Positions 17,708-27,198 of a stretch of DNA of 64,000 nt are shown piece by piece. The notes under the pieces are model-generated. The model did not search any database. It saw only the letters and a program-made list of their open reading frames with translations, and was not told the DNA's origin. Numbering within the stretch: the first letter of the stretch is position 1; each line of letters begins with the position of its first letter. Source of the stretch: Diaphorobacter nitroreducens (GTDB lineage Bacteria > Pseudomonadota > Gammaproteobacteria > Burkholderiales > Burkholderiaceae_C); assembly GCA_003755025.1 (NCBI GenBank), contig RJVL01000004.1, positions 372,001 to 436,000 of the forward strand, read 5' to 3'. Made by a program: the position numbers and the translations under genes.

Positions 17708-17835
17708 TAGCTAATGTTTTCCAATAGGTGCCGCTAGCGGGTTTTCGGGAAGATCGGGCCCAAAAGCCATATACGGCGGTTTTCCCCGTCTGTAACTAGT
17801 ATCCGGCCGACGGGGTCATGCCAGCAGAGCCGAGC

Positions 17836-17863
17836 ATTATAACGGCTCTGCGCTGCCGGGCAA
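17836..17863 (-). promoter_or_regulatory. Sigma-70 promoter of rpsU
   Basis: Minus strand: TTGCCC (17863-17858), 16 bases, then a perfect TATAAT (17841-17836). It overlaps the stop codon of the upstream ABM gene and would give a leader of about 120 bases before the rpsU ATG. Confidence 0.75.
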
Positions 17864-18241
17864 GCGGCTGCCCGGCACAGAGTCGGGCACAGTCCGCGGC
17901 GCATGGCAGGCACGCGAGTCGGCGGGTGCCTGGTCACGTGCATGCAGGCCGTAGTCGCGCTGCACGGTGGCCACGCGCAGCCGGTAGTCGGCAAACACGC
18001 CTGCGCGACCCGCCGCCTGGGCCTGGCGGTGCTGCGGCAACGCGCGCCAGCGGGCCACGGCCTCTTCGTCGCGCCAGAAGCTCAGCGACAGCAGCTTGCC
18101 GGGCGTGGACAGGCTCTCGAAGCGCTCCACGGAGATGAAGCCGTCGATGGCCTGCAGCGCGGCGCGCAGGTCCGCCGCCAGGTCCAGGTAGGCCTGGCGG
18201 CCGTCGCTGCTCGGCTGCACTTCAAAGATGACGGCGATCAT
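17837..18241 (-). CDS. Antibiotic-biosynthesis-monooxygenase (ABM) domain protein
   Basis: 134 residues. The first 95 or so form an ABM ferredoxin-like barrel domain ([53 protein letters not shown]). The last 35 residues look unstructured and poorly conserved. ABM proteins range from quinone-forming oxygenases to haem-degrading enzymes; nothing here fixes which. The ATG overlaps the stop of the NIPSNAP gene by four bases, so both are one operon, divergent from an ArsR-type regulator that probably controls it. Confidence 0.85.
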   Translation of the reverse strand: MIAVIFEVQPSSDGRQAYLDLAADLRAALQAIDGFISVERFESLSTPGKLLSLSFWRDEEAVARWRALPQHRQAQAAGRAGVFADYRLRVATVQRDYGLHARDQAPADSRACHAPRTVPDSVPGSRLPGSAEPL

Positions 18242-18591
18242 GGCTGAGCCTGCGTGTTGGTGGGCAATGCGGGGCGCGCGAGGGTGCCCGCCACCGCCTC
18301 GGTGAAGCTGCGTTCCTCGCGCAGGATGAAGCGCTGGCGCTGCGCCATCTCGAAGTTGGCGCGGCCCTCGGGGTCGGTCTTGAGCCGGGCGCGGTAGGCC
18401 TCGTAGTCGGCTAGGCTGGTGAAGGCGATCAGGCCCCAGGCCTCGTAATTGGTGCCCTCGCTGGGCAGAAAGTAGCCCAGCAGGTGGCCGCCGCAGCGCG
18501 GGATGATGCGCCCCCAGGCTTCGGCATAGGCGCAGAAGGCCTCGCGCTGAAAAGGGTCGATCTCGTAGCGGATGAAACAGGTGATGGGCAT
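18238..18591 (-). CDS. NIPSNAP family protein
   Basis: 117 residues. [19 protein letters not shown] and [20 protein letters not shown]... [25 protein letters not shown] match the NIPSNAP domain, a dimeric alpha/beta barrel related to ABM domains. The start at 18591 is supported by the family N-terminus; the longer open frame to 19296 runs antisense through the regulator gene. Function unknown. It leads a two-gene operon with the ABM gene, and the divergent ArsR-type gene begins 108 bases away. Confidence 0.88.
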   Translation of the reverse strand: MPITCFIRYEIDPFQREAFCAYAEAWGRIIPRCGGHLLGYFLPSEGTNYEAWGLIAFTSLADYEAYRARLKTDPEGRANFEMAQRQRFILREERSFTEAVAGTLARPALPTNTQAQP

Positions 18592-18628
18592 GGCGTGCTC
18601 CTGTGGTAGGTGGATGCGTCCATGGTGC

Positions 18629-18645
18629 CGGCCGTCGCACGGCCG
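18629..18645. promoter_or_regulatory. Candidate operator between the NIPSNAP operon and the arsR-type gene
   Basis: A perfect 7-3-7 dyad, CGGCCGT-CGC-ACGGCCG, centred in the 108-base divergent gap. Its position suits autoregulation plus control of the NIPSNAP/ABM operon. GC-rich dyads arise by chance in such DNA, so this stays a candidate. Confidence 0.4.
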
Positions 18646-18699
18646 ATGTTTCGTCCTGGAGCGAAGCGTGCGCCGGGCTGGCTGCGGCACACTGCGCGC

Positions 18700-19419
18700 A
18701 TGAACACCAACCAGATTGCGCATGTCGCGGCCCTGGTGGGCGAGCCGGCACGCACCGCCATGCTGGTCGCGCTGATGGATGGGCGCGCCCTTACGGCACG
18801 TGAATTGGCCGAGGCTGGGCGCGTGTCTGCCGCCACGGCCAGCCGCCACCTGGGCCTGTTGGTGGAGGCCGGGCTGCTGGTGCTGGAACGCCAGGGGCGC
18901 CATCGGTACCACCGCCTGGCTTCGCCCGAGGTGGCGCATTTGCTGGAAGGGCTGATGCAGCTGGCCGTGCGGCAGGCGACGGTGTCGCGGCCCGTGGTCG
19001 TGGGCCCGCGCGACGCGGCGCTGCGCCAGGCGCGTACCTGCTATGACCATATTGCCGGCCGCCTGGGCGTGGCCATCGCCGCGCACCTGTTGGAGGAGGG
19101 CGCCATCGTCTTCGATGACGATGCAGGTGGGCGGGTGACCGGCCGGGCGCAGGCTGTGCTGGCACCGCTGGGGCTGGCCGCGCAGGACGCACTGGCCGCA
19201 AGCGCCGCGCGGCGCCCGCCATGCCGGCCCTGTCTGGACTGGAGTGAGCGCCGCCCCCACATGGCCGGGCGCCTGGGGGCGCTGCTGTGCGTGCATTGCC
19301 TGGAGCGCGGCTGGTTGGGGCGCGCGCAGGCATCGCGCGCGCTGGAGATCACGCCGCCCGGCGTGGTGGCGCTGCGCAACTGGCTGGGCGTGGTGCGCTG
19401 GGGCGAGGTGACCGGCTGA
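18700..19419 (+). CDS. ArsR-type winged-helix transcriptional regulator
   Basis: 239 residues from the ATG at 18700 ([20 protein letters not shown]); an earlier ATG at 18610 would overlap the promoter region. The N-terminal 85 residues are an ArsR-like winged helix ([20 protein letters not shown] as recognition helix). The C-terminal half has [20 protein letters not shown] and a later CVHC, conserved in a subfamily of long ArsR-like regulators. The CxxC and CVHC cysteines could bind metal or react with an electrophile; this is inference. Divergent from the NIPSNAP/ABM operon, its likely target. Confidence 0.85.
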   Translation: MNTNQIAHVAALVGEPARTAMLVALMDGRALTARELAEAGRVSAATASRHLGLLVEAGLLVLERQGRHRYHRLASPEVAHLLEGLMQLAVRQATVSRPVVVGPRDAALRQARTCYDHIAGRLGVAIAAHLLEEGAIVFDDDAGGRVTGRAQAVLAPLGLAAQDALAASAARRPPCRPCLDWSERRPHMAGRLGALLCVHCLERGWLGRAQASRALEITPPGVVALRNWLGVVRWGEVTG

Positions 19420-19511
19420 CTGGGGATGCGCTGGCCTGACGGCAAGCCGCTGCCCGCCCGAACCGGCGAGCCGGTAAACCCCTGATGCGGGTGCAGGGAC
19501 CGCATGCGGGT

Positions 19512-19540
19512 TTGGCGGATTTTTAAAAGATTCATAACAT
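19512..19540 (+). promoter_or_regulatory. Sigma-70 promoter of the suf operon
   Basis: TTGGCG (19512-19517), 17 bases, TAACAT (19535-19540). The -10 box lies inside the 23-bp dyad at 19527-19549, so a protein bound there would block RNA polymerase. Confidence 0.6.
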
Positions 19541-19549
19541 ATGAATATT
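19527..19549. promoter_or_regulatory. NsrR/Rrf2-like operator before sufB
   Basis: AAGATTCAT-AACAT-ATGAATATT, a 9-5-9 dyad with the 23-bp size of NsrR sites (enteric consensus half AAGATGYATTT). The two arms are identical to those at the nnrS promoter (27125-27147). It sits 21 bases before the sufB ATG and covers the predicted -10 box. Confidence 0.65.
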
Positions 19550-19569
19550 AAAAACTCCGCCCCACGGTC

Positions 19570-21063
<1,494 letters not shown>

Positions 21064-21069
21064 GATCAC

Positions 21070-21130
21070 AAGATTTGAATAAAAAGGCATCCAGCCCTTA
21101 TCCATCCAGCGCGAACAGCTATCAAATTAA
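21070..21130. repeat. Interspersed palindromic repeat between sufB and sufC
   Basis: Degenerate copy (AAAAGGCATCCAGCCCTTAT, CCATCCAGCGCGAACAGC, TATCAAATTAATAG). It lies inside the operon just before the sufC ATG, so if it folds it could reduce readthrough or protect mRNA ends. Confidence 0.55.
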
Positions 21131-21142
21131 TAGGAAACCCAC

Positions 21143-21913
21143 ATGACCTCCATCACTCCTTTGCTGCAAGTGCGCGACCTGCGTGTGCGCGTTGGCGAGC
21201 GCACCGTGCTGCAATCGGTCTCGCTGGACGTGCCCGCCGGCGCGCTCGTTGTGCTGATGGGCGCCAACGGCAGCGGCAAGAGCACGCTGGGCATGGCGCT
21301 GGCCGGCCACCCGAGTTACCAGGTGCAGGACGGCCAGGCGCTGCTGGACGGGCAGGACCTACTGCAGCTGCCCGCGCATGAGCGCGCCCGCGCGGGGCTG
21401 TTCGTGTCCTTCCAGTCGCCGCCCGATGTACCCGGCGTGAAGAACAATCTGTTCATCCGCACAGCGCTGAATGCCGTGCACGAGGCGCGCGGCCAGCAGC
21501 CGCTGGACGCGTTCGACTTCCTGGCCAGCGCCAAGCAGACCGCCCAGGAACTGGGGTTGCCACAGGCCATGCTGGGCCGCCCGGTGAACGAAGGTTTTTC
21601 CGGCGGCGAGCGCAAGCGCAACGAACTGCTGCAGCTGGCCCTGCTGCAGCCCCGCCTGGCACTGCTGGACGAAATCGACTCGGGCATGGACGTGGACGGC
21701 GTGCGCGCCGTGGTCACGTTGGTGCAGAAACTGCGCGAACAGGGCACGGCCTTCATCGTCGTATCGCACTACCTGCACCTGATCGAGCAGCTGCAGCCTG
21801 ACACCGTGCTGCGCCTGGACCAGGGCCGTATCGCCGAGACGGGCGACGTGGAGCTGGCGCGGCGCATCGCCCGCACGGGCTTTGCGCGCCAACCTGCCAC
21901 GGCGGAGGCATGA
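21143..21913 (+). CDS. sufC: Fe-S assembly ATPase SufC
   Basis: 256-residue ABC-type ATPase that drives the SufBC2D scaffold. Walker A GANGSGKST at about residues 38-46, SufC-specific FSGGERKRNELLQ signature, Walker B LALLDEIDSGMDVDGV and switch His in IVVSHYLHLI are all present. The 79-base gap after sufB holds a palindromic repeat; sufD starts four bases after this stop. Confidence 0.97.
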   Translation: MTSITPLLQVRDLRVRVGERTVLQSVSLDVPAGALVVLMGANGSGKSTLGMALAGHPSYQVQDGQALLDGQDLLQLPAHERARAGLFVSFQSPPDVPGVKNNLFIRTALNAVHEARGQQPLDAFDFLASAKQTAQELGLPQAMLGRPVNEGFSGGERKRNELLQLALLQPRLALLDEIDSGMDVDGVRAVVTLVQKLREQGTAFIVVSHYLHLIEQLQPDTVLRLDQGRIAETGDVELARRIARTGFARQPATAEA

Positions 21914-21917
21914 CACC

Positions 21918-23165
21918 ATGAACAGCGCACAAGCCGAGATCCGCGCCGCGCGCGAGCACCTGCAGACGCAGGGCTGGATTGCGCGGCGCAGCGAAGCCTT
22001 TCACCACCTGCCCCCACCCGCGCTGCAGGACTGGCTGGGAACGCAGGCCGGGGTCGTCGATGAGGCCTCGTTGCCCGCGGGTGCGGGCTGGACGCTGCGC
22101 CTGCCCCACGCACAGGCGGCCACCAGCGTCCAGGCGCGTTGGCTGGACGCACTGGACCCGGCGCAGCGCGCCGAGTTGATGGCAGGGCTGCCGTCGCCAG
22201 AGTCCGGCGGTGGGGATGGGGCCGCCGCCCCCTTCGCCTGGGCGCATCGTGCCCTGTGCCGCCGGGGCCTGCGCCTGCGCGTGGCCGCCACGCCGGGCCG
22301 TGAGCGCGAGCCTGTGTGCCTGGAGCTGCACCACCAGCCCGGCGCCGCGGCCGAGGCGCCCTTGCTGGTGCTGGACGTGGAAGCCGGCGTGCAGTGCGTT
22401 CTGATCGAAACCCATGAGCGGCCTGCCGCAGACGGTCTGTCTGCCGTGGCGCAAAACCTGCACGCCCACATCCGTCTGGCGCAGGGGGCACGGCTACAAC
22501 ACCTGCGCGTCGCTGCGCCGTTGGCCGACGACCGCGTGGCGCACCACCTGCAGGTCCACGTGGCGGCAGGTGCCGCTTATGCCCAGGCGCTGGTTGCCAC
22601 GGGCGCCAGCTACCACCTGCAGCGCAGCCACATCACGCTGCAGGGCGCAGGCGCCAGTGCGCGGCAGGCCGCGTTGCTGCTGTTGGCGGACGGCAAGCTG
22701 GACCAGCAGACGCACACCGACCTGCAAGCCGCCCAGGCCGTGAGCCAAGTCGAGACCTTGGCCCTGGCCCAGGGCCGCGCCCACGCGGTGGCGAATGCCT
22801 ATACGCGCATCGCGCCCGGCAGTGACGGGGCCGATGTGCGCCAGCGCCTGGCCGGGGTGCCGCTGGCGGGCCAGCCACGTTTGATCCTGCGCCCGCACCT
22901 TGAGATCCTGCACGACAACGTGCAGGCCGCGCACGGCGCTACCTGGGGTGCGTTGCCCGAGGATGCGCTGTTCTACGCCCGCCAGCGCGGGTTGGATGAT
23001 GCGGCTGCGCGCGCGCTCATCATCGAAGGTATGGCCCAAGCGTTGCTTGATCGATGCCTGGGGGCCGAGGGGGACGGCATGCTGGAGCAGTGGCTGCAGA
23101 GCGGCTGGCTGGCCGGTGCGATCGCCCGGCTGCAGCCCACAGCCGAGGAGGCACACCATGGGTAA
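21918..23165 (+). CDS. sufD: Fe-S assembly protein SufD
   Basis: 415 residues, paralogue and partner of SufB in SufBC2D, needed for iron entry. The N-terminal half is poorly conserved, as usual; the C-terminal beta-helix and tail (HNDNVQAAHGAT-like segment, here EILHDNVQAAHGATWGALPE, then YARQRGLDDAAARALIIEGM) identify it. The start at 21918 follows the sufC stop by four bases; the track's earlier start is in the sufC coding region. The end overlaps the sufS start by eight bases. Confidence 0.94.
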   Translation: MNSAQAEIRAAREHLQTQGWIARRSEAFHHLPPPALQDWLGTQAGVVDEASLPAGAGWTLRLPHAQAATSVQARWLDALDPAQRAELMAGLPSPESGGGDGAAAPFAWAHRALCRRGLRLRVAATPGREREPVCLELHHQPGAAAEAPLLVLDVEAGVQCVLIETHERPAADGLSAVAQNLHAHIRLAQGARLQHLRVAAPLADDRVAHHLQVHVAAGAAYAQALVATGASYHLQRSHITLQGAGASARQAALLLLADGKLDQQTHTDLQAAQAVSQVETLALAQGRAHAVANAYTRIAPGSDGADVRQRLAGVPLAGQPRLILRPHLEILHDNVQAAHGATWGALPEDALFYARQRGLDDAAARALIIEGMAQALLDRCLGAEGDGMLEQWLQSGWLAGAIARLQPTAEEAHHG

Positions 23166-24423
23166 ACCACATCCTTTGCTGCACACCGGCGGCCTGCCGG
23201 TGCAGGCGCTGCGCGCGCAGTTTCCGGTGCTGGCGCAGCGCATCCACGGCCAGCCGCTGGCCTATCTGGACAACGCCGCCACCACGCAGATGCCGCTGGC
23301 GGTGCAGGAGGCCATGCAGCGCTTCGAACGCCATGACCGCGCCAACATTCACCGCGGCGTGCACACGCTGAGCCAGCGTGCCACCGACGCCTTTGAAGAG
23401 GCGCGCGCCACGCTCAAGCGCTTCATCGGCGCGGGCACGCAGCATGAACTGGTCTTCACCAGCGGCACGACCGAGGCGCTGAACCTCGTCGCCCAAGGGT
23501 TATGGGCAGCGGGGCCGGGCAAGGCCTGGCTGCGCCCCGACGACCGCATCATCGTGAGCGGGCTGGAGCACCATGCCAACCTGGTGCCCTGGCAGCAGGC
23601 CGCGCGCATGAGCGGGGCGGAACTGGTCGTTCTCAAACCCGACGCGCAGGGGCGCGTGCATGAGGCCGATCTGACGCCATTGCTCACACCCAACACCCGC
23701 GTGCTGGCACTCACGGCGTGCGCCAATGCCACGGGCGAGCGTCCTCCGTATGAGGCACTGCTGGCCATGGCACGCGCGGCCGGCGCCCTCACGGTGCTGG
23801 ATGCCGCGCAGGCGGTGGGCCATGCCATGCCCGCTCTGGCGGAGCTGGAGGCGGACTTCATGGCCTTCTCCGGCCACAAGATGTACGGTCCCATGGGCAC
23901 CGGCGCACTGGCCGGCCGGCGCGACGCGCTGGAGCGGTTGTACCCGCTGCGCCTGGGGGGCGACATGGTGGAGTGGGTGACCTACACCGCTGCGGGCTAT
24001 GCGGCGCTGCCCGCGCGGCTGGAAGGCGGTACGCCCAACGTGGCCGGGGCCGTGGGTCTGGCGGCGGCGGCGCGCTTCATCGATGGTATTGGCCGAGAGG
24101 CCATTGACCTGCACGTGCAGGCCCTGCGCGCGCAGGCGCTGGCGGGCTTGTCGGCGTTGGAGGGGGTGACGGTGCTCGCCCCGCATGCCACGCAGGCGTC
24201 GCTGGTGTCGTTCGTGGCACGCGACGTGCACCCGCACGACATCGGCACGCTGCTGGACGAGCGCGGCATCGCCGTGCGCACGGGCCACCACTGCGCACAG
24301 CCGCTGCAGGAGCACCTGGGGCTGGGGCCGACCACGCGCGCATCGTTCGCGCTGTACAACAGCCATGAGGAGGTCGAGCGCTTGATCGCCGGCGTGGCGC
24401 AGGCCCTGGAGGTCATGCGATGA
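23158..24423 (+). CDS. sufS: Cysteine desulfurase SufS
   Basis: 421-residue class V PLP enzyme that takes sulfur from cysteine for Fe-S assembly. The N-terminus has YLDNAATTQMP, the PLP lysine is in FSGHKMYGPMGTGAL, and the persulfide cysteine is in RTGHHCAQPLQEHL. ATG at 23158 was chosen because it gives the usual length and overlaps sufD by eight bases. SufS normally works with a sulfur-accepting SufE or SufU; here sufU follows with an ATGA overlap. Confidence 0.96.
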   Translation: MGKPHPLLHTGGLPVQALRAQFPVLAQRIHGQPLAYLDNAATTQMPLAVQEAMQRFERHDRANIHRGVHTLSQRATDAFEEARATLKRFIGAGTQHELVFTSGTTEALNLVAQGLWAAGPGKAWLRPDDRIIVSGLEHHANLVPWQQAARMSGAELVVLKPDAQGRVHEADLTPLLTPNTRVLALTACANATGERPPYEALLAMARAAGALTVLDAAQAVGHAMPALAELEADFMAFSGHKMYGPMGTGALAGRRDALERLYPLRLGGDMVEWVTYTAAGYAALPARLEGGTPNVAGAVGLAAAARFIDGIGREAIDLHVQALRAQALAGLSALEGVTVLAPHATQASLVSFVARDVHPHDIGTLLDERGIAVRTGHHCAQPLQEHLGLGPTTRASFALYNSHEEVERLIAGVAQALEVMR

Positions 24424-24899
24424 CTGGATTTACCGGCAACGCCGAGAACGAGCTGTACCAGGAAGTGGTGTTGGAGCACAAGCGCGCACCGCGCAACTTC
24501 GGCCATCTGCCGCAGCCCACGCACCAGGCGCAGGGCACCAACCCGTCGTGTGGCGACCGCATTGCCGTGGAGCTGCAGCTGCAGCAAGGGCGCGTGCAGG
24601 ACATCCGCTTCACCGGCCAGGGCTGCGCGATCTGCATGGCCTCTACCTCGATGATGACCGAGGCCGTAAAGGGCAAGGAGGTTGCCGCCGCGCAGGCGCT
24701 GCAGCAGCACTTTCGTGCGGTGCTGACGGGGGAAGAAGCCCCCGAGGATGCCCCGCTGGGCAAGCTGGTCAGCCTGGCCGGCGTGCGCCAGTACCCCAGC
24801 CGCATCAAGTGCGCCCTGCTGGGCTGGCATGCGCTGATGCATGCGATTGCCGACAACGGCAACGGCCAGAGCGTAAGTACTGAGGAGGAGCCCGCATGA
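24420..24899 (+). CDS. sufU: SufU-type Fe-S assembly/sulfur-transfer protein
   Basis: 159 residues of the IscU-like SUF family. The zinc/cluster ligands appear as NPSCGDRI, GCAICMASTSMM and the late RIKCALLGW. In Firmicutes SufU is a zinc-dependent sulfurtransferase that activates SufS; the same role is likely here because the operon has no sufE. The start overlaps the sufS stop (ATGA) and the end overlaps the sufT start. Confidence 0.94.
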   Translation: MTGFTGNAENELYQEVVLEHKRAPRNFGHLPQPTHQAQGTNPSCGDRIAVELQLQQGRVQDIRFTGQGCAICMASTSMMTEAVKGKEVAAAQALQQHFRAVLTGEEAPEDAPLGKLVSLAGVRQYPSRIKCALLGWHALMHAIADNGNGQSVSTEEEPA

Positions 24900-25453
24900 C
24901 CTACCGCCGCCATCGCGAGGATGTGCTGGTGCGCCGCAGCGTGACCGTGGAGGCGATTCCCAGCGGCGAGCCGATCGAACTGGAGGCCGGGCAACTGGCG
25001 CAGATCACGCAGGCGCTGGGTTCGTCCTTCACGCTGCTGGTCGAAGGCCAGCTCATGCGGCTGAAGGGCGTGGATGCCGACGCCATCGGCAAGACGCCGC
25101 CCGAGACCATCACCGCGCCCGCGGACCTGCCCATCGAGGAACTGGAGCCGCTGGTGTGGGAGACCCTACGCACCTGCTACGACCCGGAGATCCCGGTAAA
25201 CATCGTGGACCTGGGCCTGGTGTACCGGCTGGCTTTCGAGCCGCTGCCCGACGATGCCCACAAGGTGCGCGCGCTGGTGGACATGACGCTCACCGCCCCC
25301 GGCTGCGGCATGGGCGAAGCGATTGCCGACGAGGTGTGCGACAAGCTGCTGGCCCTGCCACGCGTGGGCGAGATCACGGTGAATCTGGTGTTTGACCCGC
25401 CCTGGGACCGCTCCATGATGAGCGAGGAGGCGCAGCTGGCGCTGGGACTGTGA
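24896..25453 (+). CDS. sufT: SufT, DUF59/MIP18-type Fe-S maturation factor
   Basis: 185 residues. N-terminal 75 residues include a small beta-rich extension; the C-terminal DUF59 domain has LVWETLRTCYDPEIPVNIVD, LTAPGCGMGEAIADEV and VNLVFDPPWDRSMM. SufT/PaaD-like proteins help deliver Fe-S clusters to client enzymes. It ends the operon and is followed by a bidirectional terminator. Confidence 0.93.
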   Translation: MTYRRHREDVLVRRSVTVEAIPSGEPIELEAGQLAQITQALGSSFTLLVEGQLMRLKGVDADAIGKTPPETITAPADLPIEELEPLVWETLRTCYDPEIPVNIVDLGLVYRLAFEPLPDDAHKVRALVDMTLTAPGCGMGEAIADEVCDKLLALPRVGEITVNLVFDPPWDRSMMSEEAQLALGL

Positions 25454-25467
25454 AGCAGGGACGATAA

Positions 25468-25496
25468 AAAAGGGGCAGGTGATACCTGCCCCTTTT
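25468..25496. terminator. Bidirectional terminator between sufT and the DUF2249 gene
   Basis: A perfect 13-bp stem (AAAAGGGGCAGGT / ACCTGCCCCTTTT, three-base loop) with T-rich ends on both strands, placed between convergent genes. Confidence 0.9.
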
Positions 25497-25520
25497 GCTT
25501 TGGTTGAGTGGCTTTGCCGA

Positions 25521-25820
25521 TCAGCCGCAGCAGGCACCGCCCGAGCAGCAGGAGTCTTCAGCCTCTGCGGCGGCCTGGGTCTTGGATGCCAGCTTGGTGA
25601 TTTCGATCTGCCACTGGCGGGGACCTGCCTCCAGGTACGCCCACTGGAACTGGCCGGGTGCGCGGCCTTCCAGTTGCATGCGCAGCGGCACGGGGTCGTG
25701 GTCGTTCACGATCTGCAGCGACTCGCCCGCGCCCAGCGCGTCCAGGCGGCCAAAGATTTGCGCATGGCGCTCATAAGGAGCGATGGTGCGTACGTCGATC
25801 ACGGAAACGGTGTTGCTCAT
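25521..25820 (-). CDS. DUF2249 protein with cysteine-rich tail
   Basis: 99 residues. The first 75 form a DUF2249 domain (IDVRTIAPYERHAQIFGRLD, LGAGESLQIVNDHDPVPLRM), a small TusA-like fold often encoded beside genes for nitric oxide and denitrification. The tail ends EDSCCSGGACCG, with four cysteines that could bind metal or a cluster. It lies 70 bases after nnrS on the same strand and is probably cotranscribed under the NsrR-like operator at 27125-27147. The biochemical role of DUF2249 proteins is not established. Confidence 0.85.
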   Translation of the reverse strand: MSNTVSVIDVRTIAPYERHAQIFGRLDALGAGESLQIVNDHDPVPLRMQLEGRAPGQFQWAYLEAGPRQWQIEITKLASKTQAAAEAEDSCCSGGACCG

Positions 25821-25890
25821 GGTTCAACCTTTCGGGTGTGTGTAGAAAAAAGGGGGGAGGGAGCTTGCAGTTGTGAGGCATGGGCCGGCA

Positions 25891-27096
25891 TCAGCCGTCC
25901 TTGCCGTCCAGACGGGTGCGCATCAGCCAGGGTGTGTAGATCACGAGGTAGATCGCGAAGGCGATGGCCCACAGGCAGGCGGCGCCTTCCAGCGCATAGG
26001 CGTACCACGCGGGTTGCACGGCGGGCACCAGCACGCGCAGCACGGCGGCCAGCATCACCAGGGCATAGGCCACCACCTCGCCGCGCGAGGGCTGCAGCGG
26101 CCGGCCGGTGTGGCCGCGCGCGGTGCGCGTGACCATGCCGATGATCAGCCCGCCGATCACGCCCACGGCAAAGGCATGCACGGCCAGCGACGGTACGACC
26201 CAGCCCAGTTGCGCCAGCGCCAGAAGCACGAAACCCAGGGGCAGCCATGCGTACGAAGCGTGCAGGATCCAGAGGATGGGGCGCTTGAACGTGACCTGCG
26301 GATGCCACTTCCACAGCCGCACCGCATGCATCACACCCGCCGCGAGGCTGGCCACCAGCACCACCGGCGCGGGCGCTGCGAACACCCACAGCGCCAGCGC
26401 CACGGCCGTGACGGCCAGCAGCGACAGCTCGAACTTGCGCGGCATGTTGATGACCAGGCCGGGCGTCACGTTGCGCGTGAACATGGGCACCACGCGGCCG
26501 GTGATCACGCTCACCACCATGAGGATCAGCGCCAGCTCGGCATACAGCGCGCTCACGGCCGGCACCGCCACGATGCCCAGCACCGAAAGATGGAACACCA
26601 GGTTGGCCGCAGCCATCAGCAGCAACAGGCAGATCAGCGGAATGTTGCGCTTGTTGCCGGCCTTGATCAGCACGCGCAGCAGCACGGCGGCCACGGCCGG
26701 CAGCAGCAGCATGTCCAGCGTGGCATAGACGGCGTAGGGCGCCACCAGCGAAGCCAGCCGCGCGGCCAGCCACAGCAGGGCCAGCGCGCCCAGCAGCGGA
26801 CCACGGGCCGTCTCCAGGCCGGTCCAGGCCTTGACGGCGGTGAGCAGAAAGCCCACCACCACGCCCGCGGCGAAGCCGAACAGCATCTCGTGCGCATGCC
26901 ACAGCAAAGGTGACATCGGCAACGGCACCTGGATGCGGCCCAGAAAGATCGCTATCCACAGCGGCACCGCCAGACAGGCCAGCAGGGCCGTGCCCAGGTA
27001 GAAGGGCCGAAACCCCAGTCGCAGCAATGGCCAGCCGTGCAGCGGAGCGGCGGACTGGGCCGGGCGGGAGGCGGAGACGAGCGGGGGCAGGGACAT
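25891..27096 (-). CDS. nnrS: NnrS family membrane protein
   Basis: 401 residues with about 12 predicted membrane helices. NnrS proteins bind haem and copper and protect cells against nitrosative stress during nitrate and nitrite metabolism. Family features are PLLRLGFRPFYLGTALLACL at the N-terminus, LLWHAHEMLFGFAAGVVVGF with conserved His pair, GRVVPMFTRN and a later SYAWLPLGFVLL. The start at 27096 follows no perfect ribosome site but matches the family N-terminus. A 23-bp dyad stands 29 bases upstream. The DUF2249 gene follows downstream. Confidence 0.93.
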   Translation of the reverse strand: MSLPPLVSASRPAQSAAPLHGWPLLRLGFRPFYLGTALLACLAVPLWIAIFLGRIQVPLPMSPLLWHAHEMLFGFAAGVVVGFLLTAVKAWTGLETARGPLLGALALLWLAARLASLVAPYAVYATLDMLLLPAVAAVLLRVLIKAGNKRNIPLICLLLLMAAANLVFHLSVLGIVAVPAVSALYAELALILMVVSVITGRVVPMFTRNVTPGLVINMPRKFELSLLAVTAVALALWVFAAPAPVVLVASLAAGVMHAVRLWKWHPQVTFKRPILWILHASYAWLPLGFVLLALAQLGWVVPSLAVHAFAVGVIGGLIIGMVTRTARGHTGRPLQPSRGEVVAYALVMLAAVLRVLVPAVQPAWYAYALEGAACLWAIAFAIYLVIYTPWLMRTRLDGKDG

Positions 27097-27124
27097 GGAA
27101 GGCCTTTGGCAGGGCGGTTTTCTT

Positions 27125-27147
27125 AAGATTCATTTTACATGAATATT
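27125..27147. promoter_or_regulatory. NsrR/Rrf2-like operator before nnrS
   Basis: AAGATTCAT-TTTAC-ATGAATATT on the plus strand, same arms and spacing as the suf operator. On the minus strand the context CTGGCCGATTTTTAA precedes it, close to TTGGCGGATTTTTAA at suf, and TAAAAT inside the dyad can serve as the nnrS -10 box. Confidence 0.7.
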
Positions 27148-27198
27148 AAAAATCGGCCAGAAGTTCGCGGGCAGACGGCCACTAGAGACGGAGGGCGT

